Shown piece by piece: positions 26,298-35,371 of a DNA stretch of 64,000 nt. Below the pieces are notes generated by a model. The model worked only from the letters and a program-made list of their open reading frames with translations. It ran no database searches and was not told where the DNA came from. Within the stretch, counting starts at the first letter, position 1, and each line of letters starts with the position of its first letter. Location: assembly GCA_025059775.1 (NCBI GenBank), contig JANXCW010000001.1, forward strand, positions 1 to 64,000, written 5' to 3'. The DNA is from Armatimonadota bacterium. Lineage in GTDB: Bacteria > Sysuimicrobiota > Sysuimicrobiia > Sysuimicrobiales > Sysuimicrobiaceae. The translations under genes and the position numbers were made by a program.

Positions 26298-27635
26298 TTA
26301 GGGCCGGACGCCTTCCACCGCCGCGGAGGCCACCACCGCTCCGAGTGGACTCGTCTCCCGGTTGAGGTGCGACTGCACCTCGCGCCGGAGCGGGAGCGGC
26401 CCGTCCACGGTCCAGTACCGGGCACCCGCCACCAGGAGCTGCTCTGCGGGAAAGCGCGTGATGACCTCGCAGCCGTCCTTGGTGACCACCAGCTGCTCCT
26501 CGATGCGGGCGGCGGACCAGCCGTCCGCGGCGGGCCAGAAGGTCTCCAGGGCCAGCACCATCCCTTCCTCGATGACCTCCGGTTTGTCGAAGGACACGAG
26601 GCGGCTGAAGATGGGCTTCTCCCAGATGGAAAGCCCCACCCCGTGCCCGTACTGCAGCGCGAAGGCGGCCTCCTCGTTGGCAAAGCCGAATTCCTCGGCC
26701 CGGGGCCACACCCGAACCACGTCCGCGGTGGTCACCCCGGGCTTGATGAGGCTGATGGCCGCATCCAGGTAGTCCCGGCACCGCTTGTAGGCATCCACCA
26801 TGGCGGGAGAGGCGCTCCCCACCACGAAGGTGCGGTAGTAACAGGTGCGGTAGCCGTTGAAGCTGTGCAGGATGTCGAAGTACACGGGATCCCCGGGCCG
26901 TAGGACTCGGTCCGTATACACGTGGGGATGCGGGCTGCACCGCTCCCCAGAGATGGCATTCACCCCCTCCACATGCTCGGAGCCAAGATCGTAGAGGACC
27001 TTGGCCACAAGCCCCACGCACTCGTTCTCCCGGACCCCGGGGCGCAGGAACTTGTACAGCTCTTCGTATGCGGCGTCCACCATCATGCAGGCCGTCGTCA
27101 GCAGGGTGATCTCGTCCTGCGTCTTGATCTTGCGGGCTTCCGTCATCACCCACTGTCCGTCCACCACCCGCAGTCCCTCCTCCTGGAGGGCAAACAGCAC
27201 CGTGGGCTCCACCACGTCCACCCCTAGGGGCTCCTTGTGCAGGCCCCGGGCCTCCAGTTCGGTGCGGATCTTGCGGGCCACGTCCCGGGCCCGCTCCGGG
27301 TACGATCCCCGCAGGGTGGAGATCCCCGCCCGGGACCGCTCCCCCAGCCACGGACAATACAGTTGGTGGTGCCGGGCCGCGGAGCCGAAATCCCACAGGA
27401 TAGGCTCATCGTCCTGCGGCAGCAGGCAGAACCGGACGAGCTTGTCCATGGCCCAGGTCCCGATATGGGTTGCGGTGATGTAGCGGATGTTGTTCATGTC
27501 GAAGCACAGCAGGGCTCCCAACTCCGAGCGTTTCAGGAAGGTCTTGGCACGCTGCAGGCGCTCCCGCCGCAGCCGCTCATAGTCCACGCGGACTTCCCAG
27601 TCCACTCCCATCAGCCCGTACGTTTTGATCCCCAT
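26298..27635 (-). CDS. M24 (pita-bread) family protein lacking one metal ligand
   Basis: The 445-residue protein has a creatinase-type N-terminal domain and a C-terminal M24 fold with QYGHGVGLSIWE (His331), LALETF (Glu364) and RIEEQLVV (Glu379/380). Metal-dependent M24 enzymes have two Asp ligands about 11 residues apart. Here Asp254 in YFDILHSF is kept, but the expected second position is Cys265 within GYRTCYYR. It may bind one metal, bind metal differently or work without metal as creatinase does. Prolidase, creatinase-like C-N hydrolase and DMSP-lyase-like roles are all possible. ATG at 27635 was chosen for the AGGAGGTGA site just upstream. It lies between the E1 beta and E2 genes of a dehydrogenase complex. 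Confidence 0.85.
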   Translation of the reverse strand: MGIKTYGLMGVDWEVRVDYERLRRERLQRAKTFLKRSELGALLCFDMNNIRYITATHIGTWAMDKLVRFCLLPQDDEPILWDFGSAARHHQLYCPWLGERSRAGISTLRGSYPERARDVARKIRTELEARGLHKEPLGVDVVEPTVLFALQEEGLRVVDGQWVMTEARKIKTQDEITLLTTACMMVDAAYEELYKFLRPGVRENECVGLVAKVLYDLGSEHVEGVNAISGERCSPHPHVYTDRVLRPGDPVYFDILHSFNGYRTCYYRTFVVGSASPAMVDAYKRCRDYLDAAISLIKPGVTTADVVRVWPRAEEFGFANEEAAFALQYGHGVGLSIWEKPIFSRLVSFDKPEVIEEGMVLALETFWPAADGWSAARIEEQLVVTKDGCEVITRFPAEQLLVAGARYWTVDGPLPLRREVQSHLNRETSPLGAVVASAAVEGVRP

Positions 27636-27663
27636 CTTCCTCACCTCCTCCGGCCTCTCCGCT

Positions 27664-28689
27664 TCATGCTCGCCCACACAGTTCCCTCGCCACCGCGGCC
27701 ACCTGCTCGGGTGTCGGCACAGTCTCGTCCTCGAGGACCGGCGAGAAGGGGACCGGCACGTCCATGGCGCCCAGGCGCCGCACGGGCGCTTCGAGGTCGT
27801 AGAAAGCTTCCTCCGCGATCACCGCGGCGATCTCCGCAGTCACCCCATATCGTCGGTATCCCTCATCGATCACGATCACGCGGCCGGTCTTTCGGGCGCT
27901 TTGCACCAGGGTCTCCACGTCCAGGGGTACCGTGGTGCGGGGATCCACCACCTCCGCCTCGATCCCCTCCTGGGCCAGGATCCGGGCGGCGTCCAGGGCC
28001 ACGTACACCATGCTGCTGGTGGCTACCAAGGTCACGTGGCGGCCCGGACGCTTGATGTCCGCCACCCCGAAGGGGATGGTGTACTCCTCCTCCGGAACGG
28101 GTCCCTTCACCTGGTACATCATCTTGTCCTCAAAGAAGAGCACGGGGTTGTCGTCCCGGATGGCGGTCTTCAACAATCCCTTGGCGTCGTAGGGGGTAGC
28201 GGGGAGCGCCACCTTGAGCCCCGGGATGTGGCTGAACCAGGCGTGCAGGCTCTGGCTGTGCTGGGCCGCGGACCGTCTGGTGGCGCCCAGGGTTGTGCGC
28301 ACCACGAGCGGCACCCGGAGCTTGCCTCCCGACATGTAACACACCTTGGCCGCCTGGTTTGCGATCTGGTCCATGGCCAGGGTGAGGAAGTCCCCGAACA
28401 TGATGTCCACCACCGGCCGCATTCCCGTCATGGCCGCGCCCACCGCGATGCCCACGAACCCCGCTTCGGAGATCGGAGTGTCCAGAACCCGCTCAGGCCC
28501 GAACTCCTGCACGAGGCCCGAGAGCACCTTGAAGGGGTGACCGGCCTCCGCCACGTCCTCCCCCAGAAGGAACACCCGGGGATCCCGACGCATCTCCTCC
28601 GCCAGGGCCTCCCGGATGGCCTGGGCCATGGTGATTTCCCGGACGCCCGCGCGTGCATCCGATCCTACGGAGAGACTAGGCGTAGACAT
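27664..28689 (-). CDS. 2-oxoacid/acetoin dehydrogenase E1 component, beta subunit
   Basis: A 341-residue E1 beta chain with the TPP-contacting FLLGEDVAEAGH (about 40-51), DTPISEAGFVGIAVGAA, the QHSQSLHAWFSHIPGLKV loop and the C-terminal transketolase-like domain ending in VIVIDEGYRRYG. It pairs with the upstream E1 alpha chain to decarboxylate a 2-oxoacid or cleave acetoin. The first 14 bp overlap the end of the alpha gene, so expression is coupled. Confidence 0.93.
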   Translation of the reverse strand: MSTPSLSVGSDARAGVREITMAQAIREALAEEMRRDPRVFLLGEDVAEAGHPFKVLSGLVQEFGPERVLDTPISEAGFVGIAVGAAMTGMRPVVDIMFGDFLTLAMDQIANQAAKVCYMSGGKLRVPLVVRTTLGATRRSAAQHSQSLHAWFSHIPGLKVALPATPYDAKGLLKTAIRDDNPVLFFEDKMMYQVKGPVPEEEYTIPFGVADIKRPGRHVTLVATSSMVYVALDAARILAQEGIEAEVVDPRTTVPLDVETLVQSARKTGRVIVIDEGYRRYGVTAEIAAVIAEEAFYDLEAPVRRLGAMDVPVPFSPVLEDETVPTPEQVAAVARELCGRA

Positions 28690-29689
28690 GCTGGCTCACC
28701 TCGCTGGGATCCGGATAGGGAGCCTGAAGGGCGTAGGCCACGCCCGCCAGAACCTCCTCGCGCACCGCCTGCTCGATGCGCTCGAACTCCGCTTCCTCCG
28801 CAAGCCCTGCCTGTACCATCCAGCTCCGCAGGATCCGCAAAGGATCCCGCTCTCGTTTCCACCACTCCTCCTCCTCCTTGCTCCGGTAGTAGGAGCGGTC
28901 CACGTCGCCCACGTGGTGGCCGTAGAACCGATAGGTGTTGCACAGGAGGAAGCTGGCTCCTTCTCCCCGCCGGGCCCGGGCCACGGCCCGCCGGGCTGCG
29001 GCCAGCACCTGCCGCACGTCCTGCCCATCCACCTCCTCCGCGGGGATCCCGAAGGCCCGGGGACGCGCCAGGATGTCCCCCGCGGTGGTCTCCCGGTAGT
29101 GGGTGTACTCGTTATAGAGGTTGTTCTCGCACACGTAGATCACCGGGAGCTTCCACAGGGCGGCCATGTTCATGGCCTCGTACACGATCCCCTGTCCCAG
29201 GGCCCCCTCCCCGAAGAAGCATACCGCCACCTGGTCCGTGCCCCGCATCTTCGCCGACAGGGCCGCGCCCGCGGCGATCCCCGCGCTCCCGCCCACGATA
29301 GCGTTGGCTCCGAGGTTGCCGGAGTCGGGATCCGCGATGTGCATGGATCCGCCCTTGCCCCGGCAGTAGCCCTCTGCCTTGCCCAGCAGTTCGCAGAACA
29401 TCCGGTCCACCCGGGCTCCCTTCGCCAGACAGTGGCCGTGGCCCCGGTGGGTGCTGGTGATGTAGTCCTCCCGGCGCAGGGCCTGACACACGCCCACCGC
29501 CACTGCCTCCTCCCCCACATAGAGGTGCGCGAGTCCCGGCATGCGCCGGGTCACGTACAGCTCGTTTACCTGCTCCTCGAAGGCCCGGATCTTTGCCATG
29601 AGCTCGTACATGTGGAGCCACCCTTCCCGCGGCACGTCCCGGACCTCCGGTGGAATTCCGACTTCCACGGATGTTACGGGTTGCTGCAT
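28676..29689 (-). CDS. 2-oxoacid/acetoin dehydrogenase E1 component, alpha subunit
   Basis: A 337-residue thiamine-diphosphate subunit. The TPP motif spans FFGEGALGQG to VCENN (about 158-190). RGHGHCLAKG and GKGGSMHIADP are typical of the AcoA/PdhA group, and the wording is closest to acetoin-dehydrogenase-type alpha chains. ATG at 29689 follows a GGAGG site. The substrate could be pyruvate, a branched-chain oxoacid or acetoin. The neighbouring beta-hydroxyacid dehydrogenase hints at valine- or isobutyrate-like chemistry but does not settle it. Confidence 0.92.
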   Translation of the reverse strand: MQQPVTSVEVGIPPEVRDVPREGWLHMYELMAKIRAFEEQVNELYVTRRMPGLAHLYVGEEAVAVGVCQALRREDYITSTHRGHGHCLAKGARVDRMFCELLGKAEGYCRGKGGSMHIADPDSGNLGANAIVGGSAGIAAGAALSAKMRGTDQVAVCFFGEGALGQGIVYEAMNMAALWKLPVIYVCENNLYNEYTHYRETTAGDILARPRAFGIPAEEVDGQDVRQVLAAARRAVARARRGEGASFLLCNTYRFYGHHVGDVDRSYYRSKEEEEWWKRERDPLRILRSWMVQAGLAEEAEFERIEQAVREEVLAGVAYALQAPYPDPSEVSQHVYA

Positions 29690-29702
29690 CGCTCCTCCCT
29701 CC

Positions 29703-30593
29703 CTATTGCAGCTGGGGCGGCCGCCCGCTCAGGCGGGACAGGACCTCGAACAGGATCGCGAAGTCGTACCGATCCAGCCCCATGCCCCGCGCGGCGGTGA
29801 GGTATTCGTTGGTCACCGCCGTGGTGGGGAGGGGCACGTTGAGCTCCCGCCCCGCCTCCAGGGCGAGCAGCAGGTCCTTCTGCATCATGTTCACGTCGAA
29901 CCAGGCCTCCTCCGGCATCTGGAGCACGAAGGGACCCCGGTATTTGAGCATGGGGGAGGCCGCCACGCTGTTGAGCAGCACCTGCACCGCGACCTCCCGG
30001 GGGATCCCTGCTTTCTCCGCCATCAGAACCCCCTCGCAGTAGGCCAGCATCTGGACCGCGAGGCTGAGGTTGGTGGCGATCTTCATGAGGACCGCCTGTC
30101 CGTTTCCGCCCACATGATGCACCACGGGCCCGATGTCCCGGAGGATGGGAAGCACCCGCTCGAAGGTGTCCCGGTCCCCGCCCACCATGATGGACAGTCG
30201 GCCCTCCTCGAGGGTCGTCACGCTCCCGGACACCGGGGCGTCCAGCATCCGCGCCCCCTGCGCCCGGACCTTCTCCGCCAGGGCCCGGCTCGCCGCGGGG
30301 CTCACCGTGCTCATATCCACGTAGATCTTGCCGGGTCCCAGGCCCGCGAGGATACCCTCCGGCCCCTCCGTGACTGCCAGCAATGCCTGGGTGTCCCTGA
30401 CCATGGTGAAGATCACGTCCGCAGCCTCCGCCACCGCCCGGGGGGAGTCCGCCCACTCCATGCCCAAATCCATGAGCCACTGCGCCTTGGACCGCGTGCG
30501 GTTGTAGCCTACCACCGAGCGTCCCGCCTGCAGGAGCCGCTTCACCATCCGGCTTCCCATCACGCCGAGCCCGACAAACCCGATCTTCTCCAC
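29703..30593 (-). CDS. NAD(P)-dependent beta-hydroxyacid dehydrogenase (3-hydroxyisobutyrate type)
   Basis: A 296-residue enzyme with the Rossmann loop GFVGLGVMGS (5-14), the substrate-binding DAPVSGS (about 118-124) and the catalytic Lys in NGQAVLMKIATN (about 170). These define the family of 3-hydroxyisobutyrate, tartronate-semialdehyde and related dehydrogenases. The YNRTRSK after beta-2 suggests NADP(H). The GTG start at 30593 follows the LIV importer genes by 45 bp and precedes the E1 genes by 13 bp, so it likely belongs to the same transcript. Confidence 0.9.
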   Translation of the reverse strand: MEKIGFVGLGVMGSRMVKRLLQAGRSVVGYNRTRSKAQWLMDLGMEWADSPRAVAEAADVIFTMVRDTQALLAVTEGPEGILAGLGPGKIYVDMSTVSPAASRALAEKVRAQGARMLDAPVSGSVTTLEEGRLSIMVGGDRDTFERVLPILRDIGPVVHHVGGNGQAVLMKIATNLSLAVQMLAYCEGVLMAEKAGIPREVAVQVLLNSVAASPMLKYRGPFVLQMPEEAWFDVNMMQKDLLLALEAGRELNVPLPTTAVTNEYLTAARGMGLDRYDFAILFEVLSRLSGRPPQLQ

Positions 30594-30638
30594 CGCAGTC
30601 CTCCCCGCGCTCCGTACTCCCCTCGCCTTCTGTTTCCC

Positions 30639-31346
30639 CTACCCCACCCCGAGGTAGGCGTCCTGGACCCGGGGATCCCGCAGCAGCGCCTCCCGGCTCC
30701 CTTCTGTCACGATGCGGCCCCGATCCATCACCACCCCCCGATGGGCCACCGCCAGGGCCCACACCGCGTTCTGCTCCACCAGGAGGATGGACAGGCCCAG
30801 GGTGCGGGCCTCCTGCACGAAGCGGAAGACCGCCTCCACCATGACGGGTGCCAGTCCCAACGACGGTTCGTCCATCAGCAGCAACCTCGGTGCCCCCATC
30901 AGCGCGCGCCCAATGGCCAGCATCTGTTGCTCCCCACCGCTCAGGCTTCCGGCGCGCTGTCCCAGGCGCTCCCGCAGCCGGGGAAAGAGGTGCAGGACCT
31001 GCTCCAGGGTCTCGCGGGCGCGCTGCCGTGCCCGGGGATGGAACGCGCCCAGCTCCAGGTTCTCCTTCACCGTCAGATCCGCAAAGACCCGCCGCCCCTC
31101 CGGGACCAGTCCGATCCCGCGTGCGCAGATCCGCTCCGGCGGGAGGCCCACGAGGGACTCCCCCAAAAACCGCACGTTCCCCCTCCGGATGCCCACCCAA
31201 CCCGCGATGCTCTTCACCAGCGTGCTCTTACCCGCGCCGTTCGGACCCAGGACCGCCACCACCTCACCCTCTTGCACGGTGAGGGTGATCCCTTCCAGGG
31301 CCCTCGCCTCCCCGTAGCGAACCTCGAGATCCCGGATCTCAAGCAT
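30639..31346 (-). CDS. LIV-type ABC transporter ATP-binding protein (LivF-like)
   Basis: A 235-residue ATPase with Walker A GPNGAGKST (34-42), signature LSGGEQQ and Walker B LLLMDEP. VPEGRRVFADLTVKENL is the LivF-type sequence after the Q-loop. It energises uptake by the importer encoded just upstream. ATG at 31346 overlaps the LivG-like gene by 8 bp. The longer frame from 31388 would cover more of that gene and is not needed. The imported substrate is probably an amino acid or small organic acid/amide. Confidence 0.93.
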   Translation of the reverse strand: MLEIRDLEVRYGEARALEGITLTVQEGEVVAVLGPNGAGKSTLVKSIAGWVGIRRGNVRFLGESLVGLPPERICARGIGLVPEGRRVFADLTVKENLELGAFHPRARQRARETLEQVLHLFPRLRERLGQRAGSLSGGEQQMLAIGRALMGAPRLLLMDEPSLGLAPVMVEAVFRFVQEARTLGLSILLVEQNAVWALAVAHRGVVMDRGRIVTEGSREALLRDPRVQDAYLGVG

Positions 31347-32082
31347 GTGCGGGGGACCCTCCCAGGTAAGCCTGACGCACCCGCTCATCCTGCAGCACCT
31401 GTTCCGGCAACCCCTCCGTCAGGACCTTCCCTTCGTGGAGGACCACGATCCGGTCCGCCAGGGCCCGAATGGCTTTGATGTTGTGCTCCACCACGAGGAG
31501 TCCCACGCCCATGTCCCGGATCCTCCGCAGCGCCTCCATCACCCGCTCCGCCTCCGCCACCGTGAGCCCAGCCAGCACCTCGTCCGCCAGGATGGCCCGG
31601 GGATGGCTTGCCAGGACCCTGGCCAGTTCCAGCAGACGCCGCTCCTGCAGCGTCAGCGCGCTCACCGGCTGCTCCGCGGTAGCTTCCAGGCCCAGCATCG
31701 CCAGCCACCTCCGGGCCGCCTCCTGTGCGGCCTGCGGTGTACGTCCTCGCGCGTTTCGTCCGAACAGGTCCCCCATGGCCACGTTGTCCCGGGCGTTGAG
31801 CTGCCCGAAGGGCCGCGGGTGCTGGTAGGTTCGCGCCAGGCCCAGCCGGGCACGCCGGTGGGGCGGCAACCCCGTGATGTCGAATCCACAGAACCAGATC
31901 CGTCCTCCGTCCAGGGGATAGTACCCCGTGGCCACGTTGATCAGGGTGGACTTGCCGGAGCCGTTGGGACCGATCAGGCCCACGATCTCGCCTTCCCGGA
32001 CCTGTAGGGAGACGTCCTGAAGCGCCTGGACCCCTCCGAAGCTCTTCCGCACCTGCCGGAGATCCAGCAGCACCTCAGCCAC
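31339..32082 (-). CDS. LIV-type ABC transporter ATP-binding protein (LivG-like)
   Basis: A 247-residue ATPase with Walker A GPNGSGKST and Walker B AILADEVL. In place of the usual LSGGQ it has ALTLQERRLLELARVL, a degenerate signature met in some LivG/urea-type paralogs. The YYPLDGGRIWF and RTYQHPRPF segments are typical of LivG. The GTG start at 32082 overlaps the permease gene by 8 bp. It pairs with the LivF-like subunit downstream. Confidence 0.92.
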   Translation of the reverse strand: MAEVLLDLRQVRKSFGGVQALQDVSLQVREGEIVGLIGPNGSGKSTLINVATGYYPLDGGRIWFCGFDITGLPPHRRARLGLARTYQHPRPFGQLNARDNVAMGDLFGRNARGRTPQAAQEAARRWLAMLGLEATAEQPVSALTLQERRLLELARVLASHPRAILADEVLAGLTVAEAERVMEALRRIRDMGVGLLVVEHNIKAIRALADRIVVLHEGKVLTEGLPEQVLQDERVRQAYLGGSPAHA

Positions 32083-33205
32083 GGGCGGCCTCCACCTCCC
32101 GGGCCTTGCCCCTGTGCCATGGGCCGAGGACGAAGCGATGCGTCCGGAGCACCAGGAAGACCACGGCCACCGCGATTCCCACCGCGAGGGCATCGAGGAA
32201 GGTCAGGCGGGCAACCAAAGCGCCTCCCAGGCCTCCCAGGCCCACCAGCCCCGCGGCGGCTCCCCGTTGGCGCAGTTGGCTATAAATGCCCTCCGGGAGG
32301 GTGGCCACCACCACCATGAGGAGCAGGCCCATGAGGACCTCGCTGAGGCTGCCCAATCCAGGCCCGCTGAGCCGGTCGTTGATGACGTGCACCACGCCCG
32401 CCCCCACCACCGGCCCCAGCCAGTGGCGACGCCCTCCCAGCACGCACATCATGATCACCAGGAGCGGCACCCGCAGGGAAAATACCGCGTCCGCGGTGAC
32501 GTAACGGACCTGCAGGGCGTGCAGCCCCCCGCCCAGGCCCGCCAGGGCCCCGCTCAAGGCAAGCGCGCCCATCTTGTACGCGAAGGTGGGCACCCCCAGG
32601 CCCTCGGCCACCCGTTCGTCGTCGTGAATGGCCCGCAGGCCCCACCCATGCCGGTTCCGGTAGGTCCACCATCCCACGGCCACGGCCACCAAGCCAACCC
32701 CGAGACCCGCGTAGTACAGGAACTCCACGTCCGAGAGGCCGAGGGGATAGGTGAGCTTGGGCAGGGGGATCCCCCGGCCGCCGTCCAGGTAGCTGACGTT
32801 GTTCGCAAGGCTGTGCATGGCCAACGCCACGGCTAGGGTAACTAGGGCGAACACCGGGCCTCGGATCTGACGCAGGCGGAAGGTCACCACCCCGATGGCA
32901 GAGGCGATGAGGGCACTGGCCGCTGCACCCGCCAGGATCGCGAGCCCGTAGGGCACCCCGTGCCGGTCGATGAGCACCGCGGCCCCGTACACCCCCGCGC
33001 CGTAGAAGGCACCCTGACCGAAGCTGAAGTATCCCGCATAGCCCGAGATGAGGTTCCAGCTGGTGGCCTGGGCCACCCAGAAGAAGTAGAAATACAGGAA
33101 CACCAGATAGTACGCGGGCAAGCCGAGGACCCGCACCGCGGTCGGCACCAGGAGCAGGGCCGCCAGGACGCCTGCAACAGTCCATCCGATGCGCAATCCG
33201 CTCAT
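32075..33205 (-). CDS. LIV-type ABC transporter permease (LivM-like)
   Basis: A 376-residue inner-membrane permease with about ten hydrophobic segments. It has the LivM core WNLISGYAGYFSFGQGAFYG (about 47-66) and the coupling-helix region AIHDDERVAEGLGV that contacts the ATPase. The charged C-terminal tail after the last helix is longer than usual. ATG at 33205 overlaps the LivH-like gene (ATGA). Confidence 0.92.
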   Translation of the reverse strand: MSGLRIGWTVAGVLAALLLVPTAVRVLGLPAYYLVFLYFYFFWVAQATSWNLISGYAGYFSFGQGAFYGAGVYGAAVLIDRHGVPYGLAILAGAAASALIASAIGVVTFRLRQIRGPVFALVTLAVALAMHSLANNVSYLDGGRGIPLPKLTYPLGLSDVEFLYYAGLGVGLVAVAVGWWTYRNRHGWGLRAIHDDERVAEGLGVPTFAYKMGALALSGALAGLGGGLHALQVRYVTADAVFSLRVPLLVIMMCVLGGRRHWLGPVVGAGVVHVINDRLSGPGLGSLSEVLMGLLLMVVVATLPEGIYSQLRQRGAAAGLVGLGGLGGALVARLTFLDALAVGIAVAVVFLVLRTHRFVLGPWHRGKAREVEAARG

Positions 33206-34080
33206 CCCTCCCGCCGCCCCAACACGCTGGGGAAGAGGCCTTCCGGACGCACGAGGAGCCCCACCACCAGGGCCGCGGCACCCACCAGGCGCGCTACCGC
33301 GGTGGCACCCAGCCCCTGCGCTAAGGCCTCCGCGACCCCGATCACCGTCCCTCCCAGCACCAGGCCCGCCGGGTTTCCGATGCCCCCCAGGATCACCGCC
33401 GCGAACAGAAGGCCGATCCACTGCTCCGCCGCGTTCGGAAAGAGGGCGTAGTTCATGGCCACCAGCACGCCCCCGACCCCGCCGGTGGCACCTCCCAGGG
33501 CGGCGATCAGGAGCCGGAGCCGCTCCACGTCGGCCCCGCAGGAGCGTGCCATCTCCTCATCGGATACCGCGGCGCGCAGAGCTTTTCCGGCATAGCTCCG
33601 TCTCAACCACAGGCCCACGGCACCGGCCACCATCAACGAGAGGGCAAAGGAGACCAGCTGCGTGAACGGGAGGGCGAGGGGGCCCAGGGTGGCTGCTCCC
33701 ATGGCGTACGGATTCTGCGCGGTGGGGATCCGCCGGTAATCCGCGGTCCACACGAGTTTTGAAAGCCCCTCGAACACCACCAGGGCGCCGAAGGTGAACA
33801 CCAGGGAGCGCGCCGCGTCCAGCCGCAGCTGGCGCAGAAGGAGCCGCCAGAGCACCCCCGTCAGGGCTCCCGCGGGGGCCATCAGGAGCAGCACGAGTCG
33901 GAGGTCCACCCCTCGAGTCGCCAGCTCGTACGTCACATACCCGAACCCGAAGATGATGGCGAAGTGGGTGAAGTCGATGGTCTCGAAGAACCCCCAGGCC
34001 AGGGTCAGACCGAGGGCCAGGAGCGCATAGAACGTCCCCATGAGGACGCCGGATGCCGCGGCCTGCGCGAGCTCTACCAT
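33202..34080 (-). CDS. LIV-type ABC transporter permease (LivH-like)
   Basis: A 292-residue permease opening with LAQAAASGVLMGTFYALLALG, the LivH N-terminus, and carrying the AVSDEEMARSCGADVERL coupling region (about 170-187) and AAVILGGIGNPAGLVLGG. Eight or so membrane helices are expected. It follows the binding-protein gene by 25 bp and overlaps the LivM-like gene. Confidence 0.92.
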   Translation of the reverse strand: MVELAQAAASGVLMGTFYALLALGLTLAWGFFETIDFTHFAIIFGFGYVTYELATRGVDLRLVLLLMAPAGALTGVLWRLLLRQLRLDAARSLVFTFGALVVFEGLSKLVWTADYRRIPTAQNPYAMGAATLGPLALPFTQLVSFALSLMVAGAVGLWLRRSYAGKALRAAVSDEEMARSCGADVERLRLLIAALGGATGGVGGVLVAMNYALFPNAAEQWIGLLFAAVILGGIGNPAGLVLGGTVIGVAEALAQGLGATAVARLVGAAALVVGLLVRPEGLFPSVLGRREG

Positions 34081-34105
34081 GGGAGGGATCCACGCTCCGT
34101 GGGCC

Positions 34106-35344
34106 TCACCGCAGCCGCCGGCCCTCCGCCGCCAGCTGCCTCGGCCAAACCGCCCACCACCGGCCGTCCTGGATCTGCATCACCGCCTGGATGTCGTCCC
34201 CGTAGTTCTGCTGCTGCGAATCAAACTTTAGGTACCCCTGCACCGTAGGAACCGGCTTGGAGAGCAGCACCTCCGCGATCCTCGCGTGGTCCAGGCAGCG
34301 GCACTCCTGGACGCCGAAGGTCAGGACCTGCCAGGCGGACCAGCTGGCGGCGGACTGCACATCCGGCTCCGAGTACGCCAGGCCCGTGGCCTTCGCCCAC
34401 GCTCGGTAGCGGTTCACGAAGTCCCGGGCACCTGGGTTCGAGAGGTACGGCTCGTGGGGCACGAAGATGGTCACGCTGGTGGCCCGGTCCGTGAGCGGCA
34501 GGGCGGTCAGCATGGCCCCGGGAGAGGGCCACTGGTAGAAGTGGTGCCGGGGCCGCCAGCCCAGCTGGGCCAGGGCCTGCAGCAGATTGACCCCATCCAG
34601 GGCGAGTCCCGCCACGTAGAGGAGGTCGGGGTTCGCACGGCGTACCTGCTGGGCCACAGGGATCCAGTCCGTGGTCCCCAGGTCGAACTGGACGTCGAGG
34701 ACCACCCGCAGCCCCTTCTGCTGTGCGATGCGCACCGCGCCCCCCACGTTGGCCCGCCCGTAGGCCAGGAACTGGGTCCCGGGGAATTTGTTGACCACGA
34801 ATCCCACGGTCTGCGGCCGCTGCCCCGGCGGCAGGGAGAGGTAGGCATCGAACACCTTCGACGGCGTGGTGATGTGGGTGTTCAGTCCCACATACCAGGT
34901 GGGGAAATGACGCCGGTACGTGTACGCGTAGGTCAGGCTGGCCGTGTGGTGCGGGAACACGTACCCGTACTTCTCCGCTACCCGCATGGCCGCCGTGATG
35001 GCCGCGGTCCCGTAAGGTCCGATGATGAGGTCTACCTTATCCTCCGTGATGAGCCGCTCGTACAGGGCCGCGGCCTTGTCGGGCTGGGATTCGTCGTCCA
35101 GAAGCACCCACTCGAGAGGCCGTCCCAACAGCCCCCCCTTCTCGTTCATCATCTGGACGAAGGCCCGTCCCGCCGCCTCGTGGACCTTCCCCTGAGCGGC
35201 GAACACTCCCGTGAGGGGGAGGGTTCCGCCCACCCGGATGGGACGCGGCTGCGCAGGCAGGTGGGCCTGGGCGAGGAACAGGGCAAAAAGCGCCACCAGG
35301 AGTACCAAACGGCCGATCCCCGTGCTCATGCGTCTCGCCTTCAT
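34106..35344 (-). CDS. LIV-type ABC transporter substrate-binding protein
   Basis: A type I periplasmic binding protein of about 412 residues. A signal peptide (LVLLVALFALFLAQA) is followed by IRVGGTLPLTGVFAAQGK, the ligand-binding GPYGTAAITAAM and a two-lobed Leu/Ile/Val-type body. I took ATG at 35344 because the AAGGGGG site is well spaced from it; GTG at 35353 would add three residues. It heads the KHMGF importer set and lies 27 bp after the bicupin gene, so the importer is probably co-transcribed with the upstream catabolic genes. Ligand unknown. Confidence 0.9.
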   Translation of the reverse strand: MKARRMSTGIGRLVLLVALFALFLAQAHLPAQPRPIRVGGTLPLTGVFAAQGKVHEAAGRAFVQMMNEKGGLLGRPLEWVLLDDESQPDKAAALYERLITEDKVDLIIGPYGTAAITAAMRVAEKYGYVFPHHTASLTYAYTYRRHFPTWYVGLNTHITTPSKVFDAYLSLPPGQRPQTVGFVVNKFPGTQFLAYGRANVGGAVRIAQQKGLRVVLDVQFDLGTTDWIPVAQQVRRANPDLLYVAGLALDGVNLLQALAQLGWRPRHHFYQWPSPGAMLTALPLTDRATSVTIFVPHEPYLSNPGARDFVNRYRAWAKATGLAYSEPDVQSAASWSAWQVLTFGVQECRCLDHARIAEVLLSKPVPTVQGYLKFDSQQQNYGDDIQAVMQIQDGRWWAVWPRQLAAEGRRLR

Positions 35345-35371
35345 CGATTGCACACCCCCTTCCTGAAATGG

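Noticed and set aside
26298-27635. Calling the M24 protein a DMSP lyase (DddP) or a prolidase
   Set aside because: One of the two metal Asp ligands is absent and nothing in the context points to DMSP or X-Pro peptides.
30639-35344. Assigning leucine/isoleucine/valine as substrate of the LIV importers
   Set aside because: LIV-family importers also carry urea, amides and aromatic acids; sequence alone does not fix the ligand, so only the family is stated.
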